Assembly: GCF_000379725.1 (NCBI RefSeq)
Contig: NZ_KB903625.1
Coordinates: forward strand, 7,804 to 71,803
DNA: 64,000 nucleotides
Source of the DNA: Cytophaga aurantiaca DSM 3654
GTDB lineage: Bacteria; Bacteroidota; Bacteroidia; Cytophagales; Cytophagaceae
Direction: 5' to 3'
Of the stretch, positions 9,641 through 16,302 are shown in pieces. Within the stretch, counting starts at the first letter, position 1, and the number at the start of each line of letters is the position of its first letter. A program made the position numbers and the translations under genes. The notes below the pieces were generated by a model, which did no database searches, was not told the origin of the DNA, and saw nothing but the letters and a program-made list of their open reading frames with translations.

Positions 9641-9731
9641 TTCATAATTCATAATTCATAATTCATAATTCATAATTCATAATTCATAATTCATAATTCA
9701 TAATTCATAATTCATAATTCATAATTCATAA
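9641..9731. repeat. Thirteen perfect tandem copies of the heptamer TTCATAA
   Basis: 91 bp made of 13 uninterrupted TTCATAA units (TTATGAA on the other strand), located 30 bp upstream of the start of the SH3-like gene. Shorter or degenerate arrays of the same heptamer occur at 16175-16188, 24231-24265 and 46785-46812. Confidence 0.97.
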
Positions 9732-9743
9732 CTTCTAACAAGA

Positions 9744-9777
9744 ATTCGTCGGACCACAAAAAAGTGGTCTGACGAAT
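9744..9777. repeat. Hairpin with GACCAC-AAAAAA-GTGGTC core, copy 1
   Basis: A 14-bp stem with one G:T position (ATTCGTCGGACCAC / GTGGTCTGACGAAT) and an AAAAAA loop, just after the stop codon of the minus-strand gene at 9782. Nearly the same hairpin recurs at 25113-25152. It may end or protect transcripts but lacks a T-tract after the stem. Confidence 0.75.
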
Positions 9778-9781
9778 GAGG

Positions 9782-10468
9782 TTACTTAAGCACTTTATTC
9801 AGTTCGATCTTCTGCCAGATCTTGCTGGATAACGTTGAACACAATACTTCAATGTCGTGAATCGTATTCAGGATCATTTCGTCTTTGTTATTGAATGCAT
9901 AGGTTGCAGCAACTTTTGAAGTAAGCGACAACATTTCGCTGCAGTAAATTAAGTATCTGCTTACTTCAGCTTTTGTAAACTCCCGTTTAGGTGAATGTTT
10001 TGTTTTTTCAGCAAGTATATGTGTAGGATCTTTGGTAAGCTGGTGCAGATCGATTATGTGTGCTATGGTTCGTAATTCCTGCAAGGCGGTTAATATTTTT
10101 TTCTGTTTGATAAAATCTTCAAACTTATACAGAAAGTAAAAAGCAAAACCAATGGTTATGGTTTCATTTAAAAATGCTTCGCTTACCGTTATGAAATTCT
10201 GCACGGTCAACAACGAATCATCAAATCTCAACATAAATAGAGTATAAACAATCGATGCAGATGCAATAACAATCAGCAATACCAATGCAATCCGGATCAG
10301 GATATAGGGCTTTGCCAGTTTGGCGTTGCTTGCTTTGCTTTTAATTGCCAGCTCATTCAGTTCATTGCTCACATTCAGCAGATCGGCTTGCGGAAAACGG
10401 TCTTCAATGCGTAAAGATAACGTGTGAATGATTTCGATGATCTTATCGATGTTTAATTGTTTGTACAT
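9782..10468 (-). CDS. Two-TM membrane protein of unknown function
   Basis: A 228-residue protein from the ATG at 10468 (a TTG four codons upstream also opens the frame). Two hydrophobic segments lie centrally: about residues 75-105 (ILIRIALVLLIVIASASIVYTLFML) and 115-135. The N-terminal and C-terminal parts are helical and charged, predicted cytoplasmic. No family is recognised. It is followed by a repeated hairpin and preceded by a divergent hemerythrin gene about 145 bp away. Confidence 0.75.
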   Translation of the reverse strand: MYKQLNIDKIIEIIHTLSLRIEDRFPQADLLNVSNELNELAIKSKASNAKLAKPYILIRIALVLLIVIASASIVYTLFMLRFDDSLLTVQNFITVSEAFLNETITIGFAFYFLYKFEDFIKQKKILTALQELRTIAHIIDLHQLTKDPTHILAEKTKHSPKREFTKAEVSRYLIYCSEMLSLTSKVAATYAFNNKDEMILNTIHDIEVLCSTLSSKIWQKIELNKVLK

Positions 10469-10612
10469 AGCAACTTTCAATTCTGATTCCAGGATACAAT
10501 ATAAAAGTTTATTGCATAATTATCAGTCCTTTCGATGCATTCAGGATCAAATGCTCAGAAAAAAAACAGATTTTCCATGTAGATTCAAACTCCCCTATTT
10601 GCTGACTCCTTT

Positions 10613-11086
10613 ATGGCTGAAAATTCCATCCACTTTGCATTTCCGGAAGAAGACATTCTACCGCATTTAATACAGGAACACCACCGCGGCTTGATCTTAT
10701 GCCACAATATCCATCAAGGGCTAAGAAAAAATATTGAACCAGAACGTATACAAAAATATTGTGCATGGTTTTTCAAAGAACATATTGAAGCACATTTCAA
10801 TGTTGAAGAACAATATATATTCCCATTGCTGGGTAACAGTCATCCATTCGTTAAAAAAGCATTAAGAGAACATCGAAAAATAAAGCGATTGATCTATGAG
10901 AGCGAAGATGTGATGAAGTCCATCAATTTATTGGAAGAACTTATGGAAGCGCATATTCGTTTTGAAGAAAAAAATGTTTTTACAGAATTAAAAAAAATAA
11001 CAACCACAGAATTTAAAAATGCGTTACGGAATAATTTTCGTACTGCAACAAATGTAAATGAATGGTCAGACATCTTCTGGTCATAA
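10613..11086 (+). CDS. Hemerythrin-like HHE domain protein
   Basis: A 157-residue four-helix protein with the iron-binding residue pattern of hemerythrins: H in EHHRGLILCH (helix 1), HIEAHFNVEEQYIFP (helix 2, HxxxE), EHRKIKRLI (helix 3) and HIRFEEKNVF (helix 4, HxxxE). These bind a di-iron centre that carries oxygen or reacts with NO or reactive oxygen species. It is monocistronic. With the oxygen-response block 20 kb away it fits a microaerobic lifestyle, but no shared operator was found upstream of it. Confidence 0.88.
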   Translation: MAENSIHFAFPEEDILPHLIQEHHRGLILCHNIHQGLRKNIEPERIQKYCAWFFKEHIEAHFNVEEQYIFPLLGNSHPFVKKALREHRKIKRLIYESEDVMKSINLLEELMEAHIRFEEKNVFTELKKITTTEFKNALRNNFRTATNVNEWSDIFWS

Positions 11087-11206
11087 CAACAAACGCTTAA
11101 TTGAATTCTGCAAAAGAATTATAGAAACGTGTAATACAATCTCTTGAATGATCGCTGATATTTGAAGTGTTAAAACAATACCAAAACATTTTAAACAACA
11201 ACAGCT

Positions 11207-11653
11207 ATGAAAAAAGTAATTGTATTTCTTGCAGCAGCAGCTTTTGCACTACAGGTAAACGCACAAACAACTCCGGAAAAAGTAATGGACAAAGATGTTC
11301 CAACTGCGGTATCCGGTACATTTAAAAAAGCACATCCAAATGCATCCATGATATCCTGGAAGAAAATGGATGGCAAGTATGCCGCTGAATACGATGAGAA
11401 CAGCACAAAGACCTGGTCTGTTTATGATGCATCGGGTAAACTGGTTGAAACAAAAGTAAAAATAAAAGAATCTGAAGCTCCGCAAGCTGTGGTTGATTAT
11501 GCAAATAACAATCACAAAGATATACTGGGGAAAGATTATTATAAAATCACTGACGCGAAAGGTGTCGTAACATACGCCTATAAAGCGAATGATAAAAAAT
11601 TGATCTTTGATTCAAAAGGCAATTACATCAAAACAGAAGATTGCAAAGACTAA
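11207..11653 (+). CDS. Secreted PepSY-like (DUF2874-type) protein, paralogue 1
   Basis: A 148-residue protein with a signal peptide (MKKVIVFLAAAAFALQVNAQ). The mature part has two copies of the pattern seen in the putative beta-lactamase-inhibitor-like PepSY family common in Bacteroidetes: V...GTFKKAHPNASMISWKKMDGKYAAEY and the C-terminal half DYYKITDAKGVVTYAYKANDKKLIFDSKGNYIKTE. Function unknown; periplasmic. The gene at 12633-13073 is a clear paralogue. A remarkable 64-bp palindrome/terminator follows. Confidence 0.85.
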   Translation: MKKVIVFLAAAAFALQVNAQTTPEKVMDKDVPTAVSGTFKKAHPNASMISWKKMDGKYAAEYDENSTKTWSVYDASGKLVETKVKIKESEAPQAVVDYANNNHKDILGKDYYKITDAKGVVTYAYKANDKKLIFDSKGNYIKTEDCKD

Positions 11654-11666
11654 CTATTTTATACAT

Positions 11667-11731
11667 AAAAAACGCCTTGTTGATCCCGATCCCGATAGCT
11701 ATCGGGATCGGGATCAACAAGGCGTTTTTTT
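11667..11731 (+). terminator. 64-bp perfect palindrome acting as terminator
   Basis: Arms of 32 bp meet with no loop at 11698/11699 (centre CCCGATAG|CTATCGGG) and end in an A-tract and a T-tract, so it reads as a bidirectional terminator between the PepSY gene (+) and the SDMG small gene (-). The central GATCCCGATCCCGATAG half contains an internal direct repeat of GATCCC. Confidence 0.9.
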
Positions 11732-11831
11732 ATGTTAAGATTTGCTGTGATGAATGGATGATGTATTAAAAAAAATAAGGTTGTTATCATACAAGATGAA
11801 TAACAACCTTACTTATTGAAAAATTTATATT

Positions 11832-11957
11832 TTAATAATTTGCCTGCATCACCACTCGGAAACCTATACCCATATCGGACATTGGTTTTTTATCTTCTTG
11901 CTTAGTGCTTTTTTGCAAACGCTTTTGATTTGTTTTTTTTAATTGTAACTTTTTCAT
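11832..11957 (-). CDS. Small SDMG-motif protein, 41 residues
   Basis: ATG at 11957 to TAA at 11832. Very basic N-terminal half (MKKLQLKKTNQKRLQKSTK), then KKPMSDMGIGFRVVMQANY. The SDMG motif and its position in a tiny basic protein match the ORF at 8528-8677. It lies 51 bp downstream of the 12009-12353 gene on the same strand and may be co-transcribed with it. The layout (charged leader, then a short conserved tail) recalls ribosomal peptide precursors, but no modifying enzyme is nearby, so this is only a possibility. Confidence 0.62.
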   Translation of the reverse strand: MKKLQLKKTNQKRLQKSTKQEDKKPMSDMGIGFRVVMQANY

Positions 11958-12008
11958 AGTGATTGTGTTTAGCTGGTTAGAAATTTTTATCCGGTTGTTT
12001 TCACTCTA

Positions 12009-12353
12009 CTAATTATTGGTATGTTCTTTTTTATGAATGCTTTCGATGTGTACAACAAAGTCGCTGATGTTGGCATCTGCTTCAGAACCATAGGCATCAA
12101 TCAACAAACCACGTTCGCCGCTTATGGCTTCAATGGCATATACGATTGCATTGTCTTCCGGATCTGAATTTCCTTCAAAGCGATAAAAATCTACAATGCT
12201 TACCTGTTCAGGTTTATACAAACGGTCTGAAGCGACAGACTTGATTCCTTCTTTTGAAACAAGAAACTGTGTATTAAAACCTTTTTCTTCTAACATCTTG
12301 GTGCAGGCCGATAATGTTTTCATTTCCGTACTGCTGAGTTTTGATTGTACCAT
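12009..12353 (-). CDS. Small conserved Bacteroidetes protein (family often labelled phosphoribosylpyrophosphate synthetase)
   Basis: A 114-residue soluble protein. The C-terminal half VDFYRFEGNSDPEDNAIVYAIEAISGERGLLIDAYG resembles a short Bacteroidetes family that databases commonly carry under the name phosphoribosylpyrophosphate synthetase, although it is far too short and lacks the PRPP-binding loop of that enzyme. Real function unknown. It is followed on the same strand by the 41-residue SDMG ORF, suggesting a two-gene unit. Confidence 0.72.
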   Translation of the reverse strand: MVQSKLSSTEMKTLSACTKMLEEKGFNTQFLVSKEGIKSVASDRLYKPEQVSIVDFYRFEGNSDPEDNAIVYAIEAISGERGLLIDAYGSEADANISDFVVHIESIHKKEHTNN

Positions 12354-12632
12354 GATCTTTCGTGTTTAAATGCGACTGATTTTGCCAGCTGCATGGATGA
12401 AACTTACGATTTGATGTATACAATTTCCTGATTTTCAATAGTGGAAGTATTACATTAAAAATTGAAATTATTACATAATTACAGCTGCATTAATGTTAAA
12501 AACGCATTTTTAGGCACTTTTTGCTCTAAAACATTGAGATTATGTAACGATTTCCTGAAAATATGTAACAAATTCATTCTTTTAAAATATGAGATTTGAC
12601 GTATATAAGAGGGTAACCAAACCGATATAGTT

Positions 12633-13073
12633 ATGAAAAAAGTATATTTATTTCTGCTATTCATCGGTTTTGCATCTCAAGGATTTGCAAAATCTGATAC
12701 AATTAGAAATCCGACGGTTCCGAAAGAAATCGTGGCTTCGTTTGCTAAGGCTCACCCCGACGCAAAACTTGTAAACTGGGCTAAAGCAAATAGCACCTAT
12801 CTTGTTTCTTACAGAGAAGCAAGTTATAACCTCTGGACGGTATATGATTTAGATGGTGGATTAATTGAAAGTAAATGGAGGATACTTGCGAAAGACCTTC
12901 CTGCCGCTACTCAGGATTACATCAAAGAAAATAATACTCAGGGAATACAGGAGTATTATAAAGTAATGGAGGCAAACGGAACTATAAATTACGAAATAAC
13001 TGCTCTTACAAAAAGTTACGTGTTCGATTCTGAAGGAGTACTTTACAAAACAATAGAGTCGCTCAAAAAATAA
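12633..13073 (+). CDS. Secreted PepSY-like protein, paralogue 2
   Basis: A 146-residue protein with signal peptide (MKKVYLFLLFIGFASQGFAK). It aligns along its whole length with the 11207-11653 protein: SFAKAHPDAKLVNWAKANSTYLVSY corresponds to TFKKAHPNASMISWKKMDGKYAAEY, and YYKVMEANGTINYEI corresponds to YYKITDAKGVVTYAY. The pair arose by duplication and flanks the two minus-strand small genes. Periplasmic, function unknown. A good intrinsic terminator follows. Confidence 0.83.
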   Translation: MKKVYLFLLFIGFASQGFAKSDTIRNPTVPKEIVASFAKAHPDAKLVNWAKANSTYLVSYREASYNLWTVYDLDGGLIESKWRILAKDLPAATQDYIKENNTQGIQEYYKVMEANGTINYEITALTKSYVFDSEGVLYKTIESLKK

Positions 13074-13094
13074 TTTTTCTAGAAGTGTGAATAC

Positions 13095-13137
13095 GCGTCT
13101 TGTCGGTTTAGGGGTCCGGCAAGACGCTCTTTTTTTA
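13095..13137 (+). terminator. Intrinsic terminator
   Basis: Stem GCGTCTTGTCGG / CCGGCAAGACGC (one G:T) with a 9-nt loop, followed by a run of eight T, directly after the second PepSY-like gene. Confidence 0.88.
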
Positions 13138-13145
13138 TAGCATTT

Positions 13146-13472
13146 CTATTTAATAGTTTTTTTCACTTTTTTATTATTTGAAATAATTTCTCTAACTACA
13201 AAAACCGCAAAATGAATTGGTCCCCAGACGATAAAAAAAGAAATGATCTGCCCGATTAAGATCGCTGAAAACGGTTCCCTGAGAGTGAATATCAATGTTA
13301 TCGGAAGAAATGAAACCGGAAGAAAAAAGTCAAATACAAATTTCCCAAATCCTTCAAGTCCTATACCACTATCCGTCCAATATAGCAAACTGTATACAGT
13401 GCCTGATAACACATATATTAAAGTAATTACTAGTGAAATATATTTATTAGATATTTTTTTACCGTTGTTCAT
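13146..13472 (-). CDS. Small membrane protein, unknown
   Basis: A 108-residue protein from the ATG at 13472 (a GTG sits one codon upstream). Three hydrophobic segments are visible: about residues 12-32, 45-65 and 70-95, with a lysine-rich tail (NNKKVKKTIK). An AGGAAGG stretch lies just before the start, unusual for this phylum where ribosome sites are weak. No family recognised. Confidence 0.6.
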   Translation of the reverse strand: MNNGKKISNKYISLVITLIYVLSGTVYSLLYWTDSGIGLEGFGKFVFDFFLPVSFLPITLIFTLREPFSAILIGQIISFFIVWGPIHFAVFVVREIISNNKKVKKTIK

Positions 13473-13549
13473 CACCTTCCTGATTGGGCATTTAACAATT
13501 ATTCAGTTAACGATTAAAATCATACCCTGCATAATTAAAGATCTATATT

Positions 13550-14191
13550 TTACACTTCATCCAGATCCGTAATAAACAATGGATTGTTCACTCGTATTTC
13601 TTCGATCAATGCCGGACCTTCTTCAGGTGATTGCTTCAAGCGCTCAAGCTGTTCTTCAGTGATTCCGATCATCTGCAAAAACGTAACTTTACCATGTGGT
13701 GTATCGATTACACCCAACTGCGGATCTGTAATAAACAAAACACCTACTTTGTTGGTTTTAGATTCCAATTTAATGGGACCGTTTGCAGGAATATAATGAT
13801 AGTCTTCGAACCAGTTACCGCTTTGAAAAACATAACGCGCTAAGTTGTTCATCAAACCGATCACCCATTTCGGATCATCCTCTCCTTCTTTACTTTTAAT
13901 GCGCATGGTAAATTCAAATCCCCAGTTGCTGAAATCTTTCCCAACACTCTCAGGAGCATAATACAATTCAGACATCCCATAACTCACCACATGACGATGA
14001 AACGTCTGTTCATGTGAATCATAGATGCTTGACCCATCCAACGGATCCGGACCGCCGATCATGTATTTAATTACCGATGCAAAATGCCTTGGTTCCTGCG
14101 TTCCGTAGATCTTTTCTAAAGCTGCATCCATCGCCAACCAACCAGGTGCCTCTTCTTCAGAAAACTGTTTGCTGTATTCTTCTGTAGTCAT
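13550..14191 (-). CDS. SUFU (suppressor of fused) domain protein
   Basis: A 213-residue cytoplasmic protein whose core fits the bacterial SUFU family: APGWLAMDAALEKIYG at the start, then PDPLDGSSIYDSHE, HVVSYGMSELYY and GFEFTMRI, and a late QLGVIDTPHGKVTFLQMIGIT segment with EQL. Bacterial SUFU proteins are often immunity-type proteins or of unknown role. Located upstream of the antiporter on the minus strand with about 50 bp separating them, so they may share a transcript. Confidence 0.85.
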   Translation of the reverse strand: MTTEEYSKQFSEEEAPGWLAMDAALEKIYGTQEPRHFASVIKYMIGGPDPLDGSSIYDSHEQTFHRHVVSYGMSELYYAPESVGKDFSNWGFEFTMRIKSKEGEDDPKWVIGLMNNLARYVFQSGNWFEDYHYIPANGPIKLESKTNKVGVLFITDPQLGVIDTPHGKVTFLQMIGITEEQLERLKQSPEEGPALIEEIRVNNPLFITDLDEV

Positions 14192-14239
14192 ATAATTCTT
14201 TTATTAGATCAGCATACGAAAAATGCTCCGATAAGTTTA

Positions 14240-15844
14240 TTACAACGATTGTTCACGAATCCGTAATTCTTCAAAATCAATCAATGCATGATATTTACGA
14301 ATCATTTCTTCATCAAATTCTTCGTCGTGATAGATCTCTGCTAACAGGCTCCGCTGGTGATCCAGCAATTCAAGATAGGTGGCGTGATATTCTTTGATCG
14401 TATTTTTATGCGTTGGATCTACATCTTCCAGCAGCTCTGCATTAAAGAACTGAAATTCTAATTCAAACCTCGAGCGCAGGTTAACGATGTGATCGTTATC
14501 GGCCCCTTCCGCTTCAAATTTCTTTTCTAAGAACATAAGAGAAGAATGAGATAATTTTTTTTGAATCAGTTTCTCTTGTTCACCATCGGATTTATCCGAA
14601 TCGTAATTTTCAACCTTCAGCCATTTGATAAGTAACGGAAGCGTAAGTCCTTGAAAAACCAAGGTCACCAGAATTACAATAAATGTAATAAAAAGTATAA
14701 GGTTTCGATAGGGAAACGTTTCTGTATCGCTTATGTATAAAGGAATTGAAAGTGCTGCAGCCAACGATACAACACCACGCATACCTGCCCATCCAAGGAT
14801 AAGCGGTCCCTTCCAGCCCGGGTGTGCGTCTGCAACTGTTATATACCGGCTCATGAATATGGTAAAAGCAGAAGCTCCTAATGTACATAGGATACGTGTT
14901 ACAACCAACATGATTGAAATTGCGATGCCGTACCAGGTAGCAGTCCACACACTTATATCGCCCAATTGTTCTATGATCGAAGGCAATTGCAAACCGATCA
15001 ATAAAAAGATCAAACCATTCATCACAAAGACAATGCTGGTCCATACGTTTTCAGATTGAATGCGGCTACGGTAGCTGAGCATTTGCTGACGTTTACTGGA
15101 GAGCAGCAAACCGCCACTAACAACTGCAAGTACACCGGAGAAATGAAAATGTTCCGCTGCATAAAACATGCAATATGGTGTTACGAATGTCATGATGATC
15201 TCAATACGCGGAGGTATCGGCAGCCAACGGTGCACGCTGTAAAAGACAAAACCTACAGCAAGTCCGATTAATGTACCCATCAGTACCACAAGAAAAAAAC
15301 TGGATGTGGCTTCGCCGAAATGAAACTGTCCGGTAATAACAGCAGCCAAAGCAAAACGAAAGATGATCAAAGAAGAGGCATCATTCAGTAAACTCTCTCC
15401 TTCCGCGATACTCACCAATCGTTTCGGTGCATTCACCTGACGCATGATGGTACTTGCAGAAATTGCATCGGGCGGAGAAATGATTCCGCCTAAAAGAAAA
15501 CCTAATGCCAAGGTAAAGCCCGGTATGATTGCATAAGAGAAAAAAGCGATCACACAGGCCGTAATAATTACGATCGGAAACGCCATACTGGTAATTACTC
15601 GTTTCCACTTCCAGAATTCTTTCCAGGAAGTTTGCCAGGCTGCTTCATACAACAGCGGCGGAAGAAAAATAAATAACACAACGCCCGGATCAATGGTCAT
15701 GTCTGAAAACTCAGAAAGAAAACTCAGGGCCAGACCACCAATCACAAGAATAATGGGATAAGCCAACTTAATGATGTCCGCAAAAGTAACCAGGGCAAGA
15801 ATTGCCAATATCAAATAAACATATTCAATAAATACGTGCTGCAT
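14240..15844 (-). CDS. CPA1-family Na+/H+ antiporter
   Basis: A 534-residue protein with about twelve membrane segments in residues 1-400 and a cytoplasmic helical tail (about 410-534). Family motifs are visible: FLPPLLYEAAW near residue 60, GGIISPPDAISAST (the ion-binding PDA region) and AEGESLLNDASSLI. It exchanges Na+ (or K+) for protons across the inner membrane and helps pH and salt balance. The tail with its DHIVNLRSRFELE and HDEEFDEEMIRKYHALIDFEELRIREQSL helices is the usual regulatory extension. The stop is 48 bp from the SUFU gene start. Confidence 0.92.
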   Translation of the reverse strand: MQHVFIEYVYLILAILALVTFADIIKLAYPIILVIGGLALSFLSEFSDMTIDPGVVLFIFLPPLLYEAAWQTSWKEFWKWKRVITSMAFPIVIITACVIAFFSYAIIPGFTLALGFLLGGIISPPDAISASTIMRQVNAPKRLVSIAEGESLLNDASSLIIFRFALAAVITGQFHFGEATSSFFLVVLMGTLIGLAVGFVFYSVHRWLPIPPRIEIIMTFVTPYCMFYAAEHFHFSGVLAVVSGGLLLSSKRQQMLSYRSRIQSENVWTSIVFVMNGLIFLLIGLQLPSIIEQLGDISVWTATWYGIAISIMLVVTRILCTLGASAFTIFMSRYITVADAHPGWKGPLILGWAGMRGVVSLAAALSIPLYISDTETFPYRNLILFITFIVILVTLVFQGLTLPLLIKWLKVENYDSDKSDGEQEKLIQKKLSHSSLMFLEKKFEAEGADNDHIVNLRSRFELEFQFFNAELLEDVDPTHKNTIKEYHATYLELLDHQRSLLAEIYHDEEFDEEMIRKYHALIDFEELRIREQSL

Positions 15845-16302
15845 GTTTCAGATTCCCCTTTTCCACAAATTGATTCCAACTCTACTAAATATAAAAAATA
15901 ATATGCAAACATTGAAGAGAAGAAGTTATTGAATTTGGATTGTTTTATACGCAGTCTTGCTCCGATGCCCTTAGCCTTAGCATAAAGCGAAGGCTACTCT
16001 ATCCGTAGAGTTAGCGAAGCGCTCTACGGATGATCAATAATTGAGAGTCTCCGACTCGATTTCAAAAACTCAGGAAGAATAATTAAAACGAGTCAAAGAC
16101 TCTATTTTATTAAAAGATCCGTAGAGCGCTGCGCTAACTCTACGGATAGATTCGTTTGCTGACAAGAGCATACATTCATAATTCATAATTCCAACAATAA
16201 TCACCCTCCCCCAACACTTATCTGCCGAATCGCTACACTTATTCAATCCCCTAAAATAAGATAGAGGGATCTCCTATTTTTCCATTGCTAATCCTACGTA
16301 TC
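15845..16302. repeat. Gene-free region with a pair of inverted REP-like palindromes
   Basis: Two copies of a 31-bp palindromic unit occur in opposite orientation: ATCCGTAGAG-11 nt-CTCTACGGAT at 16001-16031 and again at about 16117-16147, the second being the reverse complement of the first with one mismatch (BIME-like). Between them lies a second weak pair (GAGAGTCTCCGACTCG / CGAGTCAAAGACTC). Two TTCATAA heptamers lie at 16175-16188. The remainder carries the upstream region of the alpha-2-macroglobulin gene. Confidence 0.75.

Noticed and set aside
9641-9731. CRISPR-like array
   Set aside because: The array is 7-bp units in direct contact with no spacers; it is a simple tandem repeat.
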